From Imbricaverruca yamaguchii (taxonomy: Eukaryota > Arthropoda > Thecostraca > Neoverrucidae): a stretch of 64,000 nt of DNA. Shown here piece after piece: positions 34,008-45,305 of the stretch (position 1 is its first letter; every line of letters begins with the position of its first letter). The translations under genes were made by a program, and so were the position numbers. The stretch spans positions 673,501-737,500 of the forward strand of contig JAOTOL010001362.1 of the NCBI GenBank assembly GCA_034440575.1. Direction: 5' to 3'. The notes under the pieces were generated by a model. That model made no database searches. It saw only the letters and a list, made by a program, of their open reading frames with translations, and was not told the DNA's origin.

Positions 34008-35412
34008 GTAGACTGTGCGACAACAGACTGTGTGGCAACAGACCGTGTGGCAACAGACTGTGTGGCAACAGACTGTGTGAGACAACAGACTGTGTGAGAA
34101 CAAACTGTGTGACAACAGACTGTGTGACAACAGACTGTGTGGCAACAGACTGTGTGGCAACAGACTGTGTGGCAACAGACTGTGTGGCAACAGACTGTGT
34201 GGCAACAGACTGTGTGGCAACAGACTGTGTGGCAACAGACTGTGTGACAACAGACTGTGTGGCAACAGACTGTGTGACAACAGACTGTGTGGCAACAGAC
34301 TGTGCGACACCAGACTGTGTGGCAACAGACTGTGTGAGAACAAACTGTGTGGAAACAGACTGTGTGACAACAGACTGTGTGGCAACAGACTGTGTGACAA
34401 CAGACTGTGTGACAACAGACTGTGCGACACAGACTGTGTGGCAACAGACTGTGTGACAACAGACTGCGTGACAAAACAGACTGTCACAACAGACTGTGTG
34501 AGAACAAACTGTGTGGCAACAGACTGTGTGACAACAGACTGAGGCAACAGACTGTGTGACAACAGACCGTGTGAGAAACACTGTTGGACTGTGTGGCAAC
34601 AGACCGTGTGGCAACAGACTGTGTGGCAACAGACTGTGCGACACTAGACTGTGCGGCAACAGACTGATGTGAGAACAAACTGTGTGACAACAGACTGTGT
34701 GGCAACAGACTGTGTGGCAACAGACTGTGTGACAAAACAGACTGTGTGACAACAGACTGTGTGAGAACAAACTGTGTGACAACAGACTGTGTGGCAACAG
34801 ACCGTGTGGCAACGGACTGTGTGGCAACAGACCGTGTGACAACAGACTGTGCGACAATAGACTGTGTGACAACAGACTGTGTGACAACAGACCGTGTGAC
34901 AACAGACTGTGTGGCAACAGACTGTGTGGCAACAGACTGTGTGACAACAGACTGTGTGGCAACAGACTGTGTGACAACAGAGTGAAACGTGTGGCAACAG
35001 ACTTGTGTGGCAACAGACTGGGATGTGCGACACAGACTGTGTGGCAACAGACTGTGTGAGAACAAACTGTGTGGAAACAGACTGTGTGACAACAGACTGT
35101 GTGGCAACAGACTGTGTGACAACAGACTGTGTGACAACAAACTGTGTGGCAACAGACTGTGTGACAACAGACTTTGTGACAACAGTCTGCGTGACAACAG
35201 ACTGTGTGACAACAGACCGTGTGAGAACACACTGTGTGGCAACAGACTGTGTGGCAACAGACTGTGTGACAACAGACTGTGTGAGAACAGACTGTGTGGC
35301 AACAGACTGTGCGGCAACAGGCTGTGTGACAACAAACTGTGTGGCAACAGACCGTGTGACAACAGACTGTATAGCAAACCGTTTGACAACAGACTGTGTA
35401 ACAACAGACTGT
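34008..35412. repeat. Minisatellite, 15-bp unit, about 93 copies
   Basis: The unit GCAACAGACTGTGTG repeats with variable start letters (GGCAAC, GACAAC, GAGAAC, GAGACAAC) and occasional GTGCG or CCGTG changes. Slips of 1-4 bp at about 34080, 34430, 34490, 34540-34590, 34660, 34735, 34980-35030 and 35385 shift the phase. Since 15 is a multiple of 3, it reads as CVATD (plus) or SVATQ/CCHTV (minus) pentapeptides. The 629-codon minus frame survives only because all frames are open, so I do not call it a gene. Confidence 0.97.
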
Positions 35413-36532
35413 GATTGAAGTGGAGCGCGCGCTACCCGCCCTTACGATGGCCGCCGGGCGGGAGGGAGTCGACGGGCCCGCCGAGGCTGTGTCAGCGAGT
35501 GTACCCGTCAGACAGCGAGTGTACCCGTCAGTCAGAGCTCGGAGCTGTCTGTCGGGACGTCGGATAGCTCGCGCTGTCGGGGATCTGGCTCTGCGACAGG
35601 GACGTGAACAGCATGTCAACTGGAAGGACAGTCCTCGCCGCCAGCGGTCGGTCGGTCGAGACGTGTCTTCATTTTCCGGGGAAATACGAGGTGAACGGCA
35701 CAACACGACGTGTCTATCAAGTCACTCGCAGATGACTCGCGATTGCTCTGCGAACATATATGCCAGACAATGCTAGAAGCACTTAAATTTCAACACACAA
35801 ACGTGCTTTTTTATGCATGGACATTTATTGACCACTGTGTGGAAATACATACTAATTATATCAGTAAGTCTTTGCATGGCAGCTACACTGGTTTTCAACT
35901 TGGGCACAATCCTATTCTAGACATCTTTGAATACAAAAAGTAAAGTCATGTGTTTTGTGGGATAATGGAAACATACACGCCCCCCCAACATTCCACACCA
36001 TTACACCCGGAACTCATCGATCCTGGAAGGGAGTGGCGTGTAAGACTTGCAGCACAATTAGACACCGTACCTCAAGATGTAAGTGGCTAAAAGAGCTGTC
36101 CGCACGAAATTGTTGGTTGTGTACTGTTTATGAACCTCAGAAACTCTAACGAGAGGTCAACCTGACCGTATTTCAAGCCCACCTTCATGCATCATAGTAA
36201 ACATACCGATATGGTCTGTTGCAGAGGACAACGGCCTGTCTTGACTTAAACTACTGAAGCTAACTTATGAGGTTCCGGATGCAGCAGGTATAATTTTGCA
36301 TGATGTTGGAGCTGATAGCTTCACGGATAGGCAAACCAGGTGTGTAGGTATGTATGCTTGTGAGAAGGCACCTGCCCCAGCTCCAATGTTAGGTGTGCCG
36401 ACCCACCCCCAATTGTTCCATTTATAGCATGGAACCCGATGTGGAATGCCCCACAATCCATTTGTGACCGCCCGTTGTCTTCGTGTATTGTACCGTCCCA
36501 ATAAGTTTCAGAAACCTACACTTATGAGGCCG
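35413..36532. other. Unique intergenic DNA
   Basis: GC-rich at the left end, with a 16-bp direct doublet GTGTACCCGTCAGACA / GTGTACCCGTCAGTCA at about 35498-35533. AT-richer afterwards. No gene is recognised. Confidence 0.45.
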
Positions 36533-36747
36533 ACAGTGCGGTGACGGGGCGGGGATGGCCGAGTGGTTAAGGTGTCGGGCTATGGGTACCAAAGGTCCCG
36601 GGTTCGACTCTAGCGCCACTCAGGACATTTCCCAATCCCGCGGCCCACCGGCGAAACAGTGTGGGCGGCGCCATTAGCCGTGAATGTGCATAAAGTGTGT
36701 CGTGAACCAACCAATAAACAAACAAATAAACAAACAGTGCGGTGACG
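36533..36747 (+). mobile_element. tRNA-derived SINE (family 1), full length, with 14-bp target-site duplication
   Basis: The element spans 36547-36733 (187 bp). The A box TGGCCGAGTGG (36556-36566) and the B box GGTTCGACTC (36601-36610) sit in a Leu/Ser-tRNA-like head. A unique body follows (AGGACATTTCCCAATCCCGC), then a GTGTGTCGTGAACCAACCAA tail and A-rich AAACAAACAAATAAACAAAC. Perfect 14-bp repeats ACAGTGCGGTGACG flank it at 36533-36546 and 36734-36747. The copy at 48.3 kb is nearly identical, so the family moved recently. Confidence 0.95.
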
Positions 36748-37323
36748 ACAACATCGATTTCTTTCAGATTGGAATCGTCAACCTCGACATTGAGGGCCGA
36801 CATCTCATCCTACCCCTCATCGACCTCGAATGCGCTTACGCCAAGCCATGGCAATTAACATGCATATGTTGCTGGACAAGGCGGAGTGGGGTGTGATGGT
36901 GCCGGCTCTGTTCGACGTCGCTCGTGTGTAGTTCACAGATAATTGTGTCACTGATGCTAGTCAGTGCGTGGAGTGAGTAGGCGCTAGTGCATCCAGGGGC
37001 TGAGAGCAAAGCAAAGGTCAATAGCCATACATGTAATGCAATAATGTAAATGTTGGCTTGTGATCCAGTCAGGGTGGGAGAACAAGTGTGCTTGTGAGAT
37101 CAAGAGCGCAGGACAGTCGCCCTCGGCTGCATTCCTGGATCTGCGGTGCAATAATAATGAGGAAAAATTGCGCACATCAACGTTGAGTATAAAGATGACG
37201 CCACCTGGCATATACTTCGTTAAATGCTTTAAGTACGATCTTGAGAGAAGAAGCTCCTCCCGCTGCATTTCACTATGCAGACGGCTCACATTGCCGACGG
37301 AACCGCCAGCCAAGTGGGTCTGC
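36748..37323. other. Unique intergenic DNA between two SINEs
   Basis: No gene, RNA or tandem repeat is recognised. Confidence 0.45.
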
Positions 37324-37513
37324 CAAGGTGTTTCAAACCGAGGGGACGAGTGGTCTAGGCGTATGTTGCTCGTCTCACAATCGAAAGGTTGTGGGTTCGA
37401 GTCCCACCTGTCGCTACTCTTCGCCCGCGACCACTCGGCGTGAGAGATTGGCGACGCTACATGACTCAACGGTCGATGTGTCGTAGCACCGATAACAAGG
37501 TGTTTCAAACCGA
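37324..37513 (+). mobile_element. tRNA-derived SINE (family 2), full length, with 18-bp target-site duplication
   Basis: The element (37342-37495, 154 bp) begins GGGGACGAGTGGTCTAGGCG. It has a B box GGTTCGAGTC (37394-37403) and the family tail GGCGACGCTACATGACTCAA with GATGTGTCGTAGCACCGATAA. Perfect 18-bp repeats CAAGGTGTTTCAAACCGA occur at 37324-37341 and 37496-37513. An apparently intact tRNA-like promoter and a perfect duplication indicate a young copy. Confidence 0.95.
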
Positions 37514-37924
37514 ACCCAAGTGGGTCTACGGAGGTGTTTTTTTGTGTGTGTCTCCAGCGCCGTTGCCGATCGGACCACTCTTGGCGCCAGTCCGGTCGGG
37601 CAGACGGGCCGGCGTGGCGCCAGCGGGCGCGCGTGGCGCCAACGGGCCGCGTGGCGCCGGCAGCCGTCGCGACGCGGCTGCCCAGCCCGATAAGCCGCGT
37701 CGCGGCCCACTCACGGGCCGGCTCTGTTATCGGCCGACCGAGCCGGACACGAGGCGACGCCGGCGTCGCCGGCGGCCGACGGACGTCGGCGCCGTTTTTT
37801 TTTTCTCCCGCGGTTGATAATTTGTGGGTCGCGGCTCCTGAAAGGATGGACCTGATGGAGATCGAGCCGAGTTATCGCGCCGACGTCGGCTCACGCGTAC
37901 GACGCACGTAACAATTGTGGTTAG
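37514..37924. other. GC-rich unique DNA
   Basis: CpG-dense segment with a T-run at about 37793-37803. No gene is recognised. Confidence 0.4.
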
Positions 37925-38155
37925 GTCAGGGCGAGGGGAGAAGGAGAGATAGAGGGAGGAAGGGAGAGCGAGAGAGAGAGAGGAGAGAAATAGATAGAGA
38001 GAGAGGAGAGAGGAGAGCGAGAGAAAGAGAGAGAGAGAGAGGGAGAGGGAGAGGGAGAGGGAGAGGGAAAGAGAAAGAAAGAGAGAGGGAATGGGAGAGA
38101 GGAGATGGAGTGGTAGAGAGGAGAGGGAAAGGTAGAGAGATGAGGAGAGGTCAGC
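37925..38155. repeat. Polypurine (GA-rich) tract
   Basis: GAGAGAGAG and GGGAGAGGGAGA motifs occupy about 230 bp of nearly pure purine on the plus strand. It is the strand-mirror of the CT tract at 11.6 kb. Glu/Arg-rich and Leu/Ser-rich frames here are artefacts. Confidence 0.9.
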
Positions 38156-38570
38156 GACAAATGTCTCCTCATGAAGTCTCCAGGACACCCCATCTGCACA
38201 TTCCGAGCGTGCCGCCGACGCCACCACCATTTCGGCGGCGTCCCCATCGACAGAGCAGCCATCTGTCGTCCGCGACCGGCGTCACCGGCACAGCTGAGCG
38301 ATGGCCACCACGTGACCGGGGGCATCGCCTGGGGCCACTGACCTCCGGCACGGAAGCGGGACAGCGACGCACCACCCCAACCCATCACGACGCCACCATT
38401 GTTACACCGCCGGCCCGGCCGCGCCGATCATTTCCGGTTCATTTTCACATTATCGGTTTGATTTGGTCGGAGCCGCCACCACCAGTTCCGGCAGCCGTGT
38501 AGAAGCCTTGCACCGCTGGAGGGCCGGCGTCGGTCGCCCCGCGGCGCTGTGTCGGGTCGGGTCGCGGGGC
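38156..38570. other. Unique GC-rich DNA
   Basis: No feature recognised. Confidence 0.4.
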
Positions 38571-38905
38571 GTGACCTCCGTCTACGGGGTCAGGCGAGTC
38601 AGCTGGCGAGGCCAGTTCAGCGGGACGAAGCGAGTATCGGCTGGTGTTCCGTGGAGAGCAGACAGTGTCGCCGCCTCGGAGGCGGCGCGGCCGGGGCGGA
38701 CCGGCCCTCCTCCCGCCGGTCGGAGGCGGGGGCGGGTCGGAGGTGTGACCTCCGTCTGCGGGGTCAGGCGAGTCAGCTGGCGAGCGCCAGTTCACAGGGA
38801 CGCCGCGCGTGGTGACTGACGTTCCGTGGAGAGCGAACAGTGTCGTCTGATCAGAGGCGCCCGGCCCCCCCCCGCCGGTCGGAGGCGGGCTGAGGTCGGC
38901 CCGGC
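38571..38905. repeat. Tandem duplication, 174-bp unit, 2 copies
   Basis: GTGACCTCCGTCTACGGGGT at 38571 recurs at 38745 as GTGACCTCCGTCTGCGGGGT. Further shared blocks are GTCAGGCGAGTCAGCTGGCG, GTTCCGTGGAGAGC and CGCCGGTCGGAGGCGGG. Copy 2 carries small indels in its second half. Confidence 0.88.
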
Positions 38906-40204
38906 CGGCGGGTCACGGCCGCGGGCGCCGCTCGACCCGGGGCGGTAACGGGCGGCCCGGCGAGGCGCGACCCGCTGATGGATGGTGACGTCGCCGGTGG
39001 TTAGGGCGGGCCGGCCGAATCACACGGTAGCCGGCGGACGGAGGTGCGCGCCGCCCCCAGCGGCGGGGCGTCCAGTTCCGGTACGTTCTGCGGTAATCGA
39101 TCGTCGATAATAACGGAGACTGCCGGTCCAAACACGGTCCGGAGCAAGACTGATGGCGCAAGCGCTGAACTCGAACACGGATGGAAGTGCCGACCGAGGT
39201 GCAGGTGAACTAAGATGGATGTGATGGGGAAAATGCAGATGGGAAAAGTGGAAGGAATGCTTGTAGCCGATATATATTCGGTTTATTGGAACGACTTCGG
39301 TGTTAATTAGAATAGGAAGCAGGTGATTCGTCTTCAAACTCACCATAACGCAGTTGGTGTACGGAGGAGGAAATTTCTAGAGGAGTGCCGGACAATAAAG
39401 GTAAATTGCACCGCCTTTGTTGGTGTCGCGTTACCAACTGCTTTTCAAGAAATGCTGTTAACTTCGACCATGAAGGGGAAAAGCGGGCAACATGCCCTAG
39501 TCAACGAAGTTCGGAACAGCTTGCGTCTGTCTCCCACAAAAACTGGGCTTTGATATTTGTCTCCAGAAATTACTGAGGTTCTCGCAAATTTTGTGAATTG
39601 TGAAAGATCTCGCAGCCGTGCTGAAGGTCGAAAACACTGATGTGTGCTATGCCTGGAGTGCTGTGAGGGATGCGGTATGAATTCGTCTGCACTATGAGCA
39701 TTCAACCGGTTCTATAATTGGTGCCGACGGTTCCCACCACTCGGGATCGGCAACGGGAAAATGAACAGGAGGTATTAGTTAATTGATTTATTCGCTTGGT
39801 TTGTTATCAATTATTGCTTTTTTGGTATTCGAATTAATTGCCGCTGTTTATAGAAATGTCTGTGCACTAATGTCGCGTGCCACTTGCGGTATTAATTCAC
39901 GCTGAAAAAAATTAAGTTGCACGCTGTTTTTGTTGTTCGTGTTTCATTCGCTCGATGAGCGGAATTCCTGGCCGCGAATATTCATCTGTACCCTGGTAGA
40001 CAGATGGATATTCGTCTTGACTATCGTCGTTTGCCATCCATAATGTGAAAAGAAGTTGGTTCGTAGACTGACATGCGTATATTCATGCACGAACACAAAC
40101 ACAAGCGAACCAATTACTGAACATTTTTGGTATGACTTCTGCACGTTGTTCGGCCGAAAGCGTGGCAGAATTGCTCATTAGGAATATTGGTACTAAAGCA
40201 ATGC
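38906..40204. other. Unique intergenic DNA
   Basis: GC-rich to about 39200, then AT-rich single-copy sequence. No gene is recognised. Confidence 0.45.
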
Positions 40205-40325
40205 TTGTTGGCCTTCTAGTTGTGTGTGTCTGTCTCCTGGTTGTGTATGACTGCCTCCTCCTGGTTGTGTATGTCTGCCTCCTCATGGTTGTGTATGTCT
40301 CTCCTCCTGGTTGTGTGTGTCTGCC
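40205..40325. repeat. Tandem repeat, about 30 bp x 4
   Basis: CTCCTGGTTGTGTATGACTG, CTCCTGGTTGTGTATGTCTG, CTCATGGTTGTGTATGTCTC and CTCCTGGTTGTGTGTGTCTG are four successive units, with CCTC linkers of varying length. Confidence 0.85.
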
Positions 40326-40926
40326 GAGGACAGTCTCGGAGACGCGTGAATGCGAAATGTCGACTCCGACATCACTCCCTCCCCCGAGGTCAGGTGAGTC
40401 TATTTGGCCGCACGACCGCACACACCACATGCTTTTTGTGTTTACATACGATTGAACAGACCATAAAACCGAAACTACAGCTCACTCCTGCGTCAGGGTT
40501 CGGCGCGGACTGCACCGCATGTTAATGTGAACGTGTGGAACAACCACACATCGCATACAGTGGCGGGTGAGCGCCACCACATCCGTCAACAGGCAATCTG
40601 TCAAGTCGGCGCAGCCGACGCAAGCCCTCCAGCACGCGGATAGGAGTCCATTCCAGCGTGCCAAACAAGCGTTGGCACAAAAACCGCGCTTCGTGCCGAG
40701 ACAACAACTTAATGCCACCGTGCAGAACAAAATGCCGCTCCACGCGCCGGCTAAATATCCGGTATTGACGTCGCAGGATGATTGACGACCTTCTCAAAGC
40801 GGCCGATACAAGTCATTCACGCAGCTCTGTACGGCATGCAGCCGGCCATATGGTCTGGTAAACATGCTGTCGACGCAATTTTCCACTCGCAATTTGCCAA
40901 TGTCATGGCGGCATGATACGCAGAGC
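40326..40926. other. Unique intergenic DNA
   Basis: No gene, RNA or repeat recognised. Confidence 0.4.
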
Positions 40927-40977
40927 GTGCGTGCGTGATACGTGATACGTGATACGTGATGCGTGATACGTGATACT
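40927..40977. repeat. 7-bp tandem repeat (GTGATAC)n
   Basis: About seven copies of GTGATAC, one as GTGATGC. Confidence 0.9.
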
Positions 40978-41162
40978 CCAACAGCATCGCCGCGCCGCCG
41001 CCAGCCGGCAGACGTTCTGCAAAGCAATACAGAACGTCCCGGGAACGCAATGTGGAACAACTAAGGTGGAACAACTAGCTACACTTAAGGGTTACAAGTC
41101 GTTCTCATGCACCGTTTTTCTTCGACAATGAAACAAAAAATAGGCACTGGGTTCCACAGTGC
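40978..41162. other. Unique spacer
   Basis: Nothing recognised. Confidence 0.35.
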
Positions 41163-41966
41163 AACCCATGTCTCGGGGGGCGGGGCGGTCAGTAACCCTC
41201 CATCTAAAATCCAAACTATGCATCGCACGAAAACGAAAGAGGTGTCATCTGAAAGCGCTCGACGAGTAGGGTCCGAGTCCACTCCCAGAACAATTTTACC
41301 ACAAAAGTGACGTCACCAGGGGGCTATATTTTCACGACTTTTAACGACTTTCATTATGTTTTTGGCTCTGGAGAGTTCATTTTGGAGGATATATGAAAAA
41401 ACAAAATTTATTTGGAGTGAGAAAACGACAGCGAAATCGACCAGCACTTTAAATATTTCGCCCCCCCCACATTTTTTGTTGTTGAAAGTTACAAATTTTG
41501 AAGTTTCAATTTTTCTTTAATTTTCATTTTCCAATGGGTAGAGCAGACCGAGAAACGTTGTTGGAAGTCAACTTACCCTAGTAACAAATGCTTACTTTAG
41601 CCAGAATCCTCTATTTGAACTGCAATTTGGTAAATACGCAAAATTCATATGTAGTAAAAAAAAAAAAAATTCCACTTGTAGATTGTGTTGCATTCCTGAA
41701 GTTTCAACAAACACTGAAAGTTTCATTAAAATATCTGTATCCGTTAAAGCGTGACGACTGGTTGAACTTTGTTGGAGGTAACCTCACTTAACCTTGACTA
41801 ACTCGTTGACCCTAGATGACCTGACTACAACATTTTGAAACAGCATGTCAAATTGATGCGGAAAAGGGTATGCCAAATTTGGGCGCGCTGCCGCGCGCCG
41901 TTCGTCCACTACCCGCGAAAAACCTGAGGGTGGGGGCGGTTGAAGACCACCCCCCGAGCCGGGTCG
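41163..41966 (-). mobile_element. Interspersed repeat of about 800 bp, copy 2 (inverted relative to copy 1)
   Basis: Collinear with 13414-14217 when read on the minus strand. Homology stops abruptly at both ends, next to CTCGGGGGG-type sequence in inverted orientation (TCTCGGGGGGCGG at 41171; CCCCCCGAGCCGGG at about 41950). Unrelated flanks follow. Shared internal landmarks include GTGACGTCACTTTT and ACTCGTCGAGCGCTTTC. No coding frame is conserved between copies. The sharp shared ends make this a transposable-element copy and not a segmental duplication. Confidence 0.82.
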
Positions 41967-42887
41967 GGTTAAGCGCATAAAGGAAATCAATTCTGTGAAT
42001 GTTTTGAGGTGTTTCACCTTTCCCTTCGCCTCCTCATCCAATGATCTGAACTCTTAGTTTGTGTACTTGCCCACCTGAGTACACGAGATATAATCGCGTT
42101 TCAAACCACCATTCTCCCCTACATTCCCCCAACCATTTCAATAAAAATCCACTCTTGATCTTGCATGTCATGTGGATGTTGTGGCGCAAAAGTGGTGCAA
42201 TTGTGCTCTGATAATAATATCGTCTATTATATACCTAACACTCTAATATCTACACTCTTCGAAATAACAGCGTTGAAATTAAAGATCGGATATTCTAATT
42301 GCGAAAGTACGAATGTTTCGTGATGCTTTGCTCCGTGCACGCCGAAGTTGATCGGAATTCGCGGTGAGCTCAACTCACAACTCACATCATCACATCTATG
42401 TGACATTAAAAACCGCACCATGGCTGAGGCCTTTCCCTGTCAGGCCATATACGGTCGAGTGAAGCAAAATGTACAAAAATACGTGTGGTAATCATACCCC
42501 AGAGGGGCCGCTTAGCTGGACTGCGAACTTTGTCAACCACACCGTGCAAAACCTCGCCCGACTTCCACGTATCCTGAGAGCTCCGTCAAGCTTGGCCGTT
42601 TTATTTTCCACATTCTTGTTTCGTGTGTGCAGGGGACACGTCCCCTGCCGCTCACTGCACGCTACGACCGAAGCCCCTCCTGCATCCGTCATTAAAATGC
42701 TAATTCCATTGCTTCAGGCGCCAACTGAAACCGCATAGCTACTTAGCGCTCATAAGATGGCTTCAGATAGCGATTTATTCTGCATGCGCTGTGAGTACGC
42801 CTGAGCACGCGACACGCGTGCTTGGCGAGACACGGGCTGACGGCGGCGGCTGCCTGGCGGTCGAGGCACGGTGGCACGGTAGCAGGT
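41967..42887. other. Unique intergenic DNA
   Basis: No gene or RNA recognised. Confidence 0.45.
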
Positions 42888-43000
42888 AGCACGTAGCAGG
42901 TAGCACGTAGCAGGTAGCACGTAACATATAGCAGGTAGCACGTAGCATGTAGCACGTAGCAGGTAGCAGGTAGCACGTAGCAGGTAGCAGGTAGCACGTC
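42888..43000. repeat. 7-bp tandem repeat (GTAGCAG/GTAGCAC)n, about 16 copies
   Basis: AGGTAGCACGTAGCAGGTAG-type alternation of two 7-mers that differ at one base, with a few ATATAG/ATGTAG variants at about 42923-42945. Confidence 0.92.
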
Positions 43001-43194
43001 CAGCCGGTGTGCCTCACCCGGCGAGGATTACCGTCTCGGCGACTGGCGGCCGCCGAAGGTTTTTGCCGGCGTCAGCGCTATCGTTCGCCGCCATCAGAGT
43101 AGCACCGTCGGTCGTGAATAACACCTGGCCGGCTCGACATCGACGTGCCGCCGCCGCGCTGTGGTGGTGGCGCCGGCTGTGTCGGATACGGCAA

Positions 43195-43560
43195 GGAGTG
43201 GAGCGCGACGGCACGGAGTGGGAGATGGTGGGACGGAGTGGAAGGTGGTGGGACCGAGTGGAAGGTGGTGGGACCGAGTGGAAGGTGGTGGGACGGAGTG
43301 GGAGGTGGTGGGACTGAGTGGAAGGTGGTGGGACGGAGTGGGAGGTGGTGGGACCGATTGGAAGGTGGTGGGATGGAGTGGAAGATGGTGGGACGGAGTG
43401 GAAGATGATGTGATGGAGTGGAAGGTTGTCGGACCGAGTGGAAGGTGGTGGGATGGAATGGGAGGTGATGGGTGGGACGGAGTGGGAGGTGGTGGGACGG
43501 AGTGGGACGGGGTGGAAGGTGGTGGGATGGGGTGGGAAGTGACCGGACCAGGCAGAAGAT
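43195..43560. repeat. Minisatellite, 20-bp unit, about 18 copies
   Basis: The unit is GAAGGTGGTGGGACCGAGTG, with ACGGAGTG, ATGGAGTG and ACTGAGTG variants and GAGGTGG alternatives. Purine-rich strand asymmetry is marked. Trp/Gly-rich open frames are artefacts. Confidence 0.95.
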
Positions 43561-44636
43561 AACATGATGAACTGGAAGATGACCGCACCGCTGCGCCCAG
43601 TGCAGTGCCTGGGAGGCCAGCCAACCAGCAGTCTGAGACCATCGCCGGCAGTGCCTGGAAGGCCAGCCAACAGCATCTGCTCAATGAGCCACTGTGATAA
43701 CTATCTGGGGACCAGAGCCGTTTATTTACCAAAATTATTCTGGGGTATATGGAGGAAATGGGTAGGTTTAAATGCATTGGATGAGTTCACCCCACTGGGT
43801 CTCATGGTTGAAGTTATCGGGGGAGGGGGGACAAGTCAACATTTGGAAGGGGGAATGGCACACCCAAAATAATACAAATGAACACCGTTGCTGAGGTCAC
43901 TGAGGGAACTCTGAGGACTATGGCCGGTCGAACGAGAACCCCCATCGATTGATTATTTGGACCTTGGGGCGCATCAAAGGCTACTGGTTGTGTAGCGCCC
44001 GAGAACCCCCATCCCCACACTAAAGCCCAACAGACTGTGTCAGGCAGAAGAAGACGCCATTCAGGTATCTGTTGGTACGTGGCCTTGATCTTGGAGATGG
44101 GTGCAATGAATCTTCGAAAAGAATGAGGACGGCTGGGAAACAAAGGACGAAGAAAATGCGTGGACGACAAGGAAGATGAACAGCGCTGGAGAGAAGAGGG
44201 AAAGATGGATGCGCGGGCACCAACAAACAAGCTCGAGCGCATAAAGGAGGCGGAGACGGGAGACGAAACCGGGATTCAGGGGAATCTGCTAAGCCGACAC
44301 ATTTTTTTCAGATCTGTCAGTCCTGCTTCGAAGTTGCGACTAGGAATTTACAGCTTTTCGTCGCCACCAAGCAGTCGCTGAGTAGCCCGGCTGGCGAGGA
44401 CTCACGTACCCGCGGCAGCACAAAAGATGTCCGCCACAAAGGCGCCAGTTTATCTCACAGGTGAGAGCCGGTGAGAGCCGGTGAGCCGGGCCGGCCGGCC
44501 GCCGCTCGGCCGGTCGACAAAGCCAAGGACCGCCGGTGCGTGCTGGTATTTACCCGGCCCGAGCACCGGCACAAACAAGCCAGACTAATTGAGGCAGCCA
44601 TCCCTCAGCGTGGTTGACGTTAGGCTGGAGCTGGCG
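43561..44636. other. Unique intergenic DNA
   Basis: Contains an imperfect direct doublet around GTGCCTGGGAGGCCAGCCAA (43606) and GTGCCTGGAAGGCCAGCCAA (43650). Short GGTGAGAGCC repeats lie at about 44460-44485. No gene is recognised. Confidence 0.45.
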
Positions 44637-44840
44637 GCTGGCCGGACCGTGTGAGCGATCTGATCAGTGTGGAGGACGTCTGACTGGGCACAAGGCTCTG
44701 ACTGAGCTCGAAGAAGCTGGTCGGACCATGTGAGCGATCTGATCAGTGTGGAGGACGTCTGACTGGGCACGAGGAAGCTGGTCGGACCATGTGAGTGATC
44801 TGATCAGTGTGGAGGACGTCTGACTGGGCTCGAGGCAGCT
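44637..44840. repeat. Tandem repeat, about 60-81 bp x 3
   Basis: GTGAGCGATCTGATCAGTGT followed by GGAGGACGTCTGACTGGGC recurs at about 44650, 44731 and 44791, with the linker length changing by about 20 bp between units. Confidence 0.88.
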
Positions 44841-44864
44841 GGTCAGACTATGGGAGTGACGTGT

Positions 44865-44951
44865 CCAGCGTGGGTGAATGGGCGCTGTATGACCGAAGCA
44901 GTCGATGCGCCCCTAAGCCAAAATAACCAACCAACCAACCAGCGTGGGTGA
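44865..44951 (+). mobile_element. Extreme 5'-truncated SINE tail (61 bp) with 13-bp target-site duplication
   Basis: The insert 44878-44938 contains only a SINE 3' end: GGGCGCTGTATGACCGAAGC, then AGTCGATGCGCCCCTAAG and AAAATAACCAACCAACCAA. Perfect 13-bp repeats CCAGCGTGGGTGA lie at 44865-44877 and 44939-44951. No tRNA part is left. Its tail matches the equally short insert at 55.54 kb. Confidence 0.88.
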
Positions 44952-45169
44952 CGTTTCGCTGGGTTCGTGGCAGCCGGCCAGATAAGGCGAACAATCCACG
45001 CGGTTATTGCCGAACGACAGATTGCCTGGGGCTGGTCAGGAGCAGGAGCGGGAGCGGATCTGGAACAGACTGGGAAGCGATGGGGCGCAGTGAATATACA
45101 GGGGCTGGATTTTGAACAGGATTAACGTGGAACACTGAACCGGGTGGAACCAGCGGCCCCCGACCACAA

Positions 45170-45305
45170 ACAGCTTCAGTTCACGATCAGAAACAGCTTC
45201 GGCTCACGATCAAAAAGAGTTTCGGCTCACGATCGGTGGTAGCTTCGGCTCACGATCAGAATCAATTTCGGTTTCCGACCAGGAACAGTTTCGGCTCACG
45301 ATCAG
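45170..45305. repeat. 24-bp tandem repeat, about 6 copies
   Basis: AGCTTCGGCTCACGATCA recurs with 5-6 bp linkers (GAAAC, AAAAG, GGTGGT, GAATC, GGAAC). Confidence 0.9.

Noticed and set aside
33817..35706. 629-codon minus-strand frame, the longest in the window
   Set aside because: It is the 15-bp array plus GC-rich flanks, and frame changes at indels are tolerated only because all frames are open.
36547..36610. Functional tRNA-Leu/Ser gene
   Set aside because: The acceptor stem does not close and the sequence continues into a SINE body with target duplications, so it is a SINE head and not a tRNA gene. The same holds for the Lys-like head at 54.88 kb.
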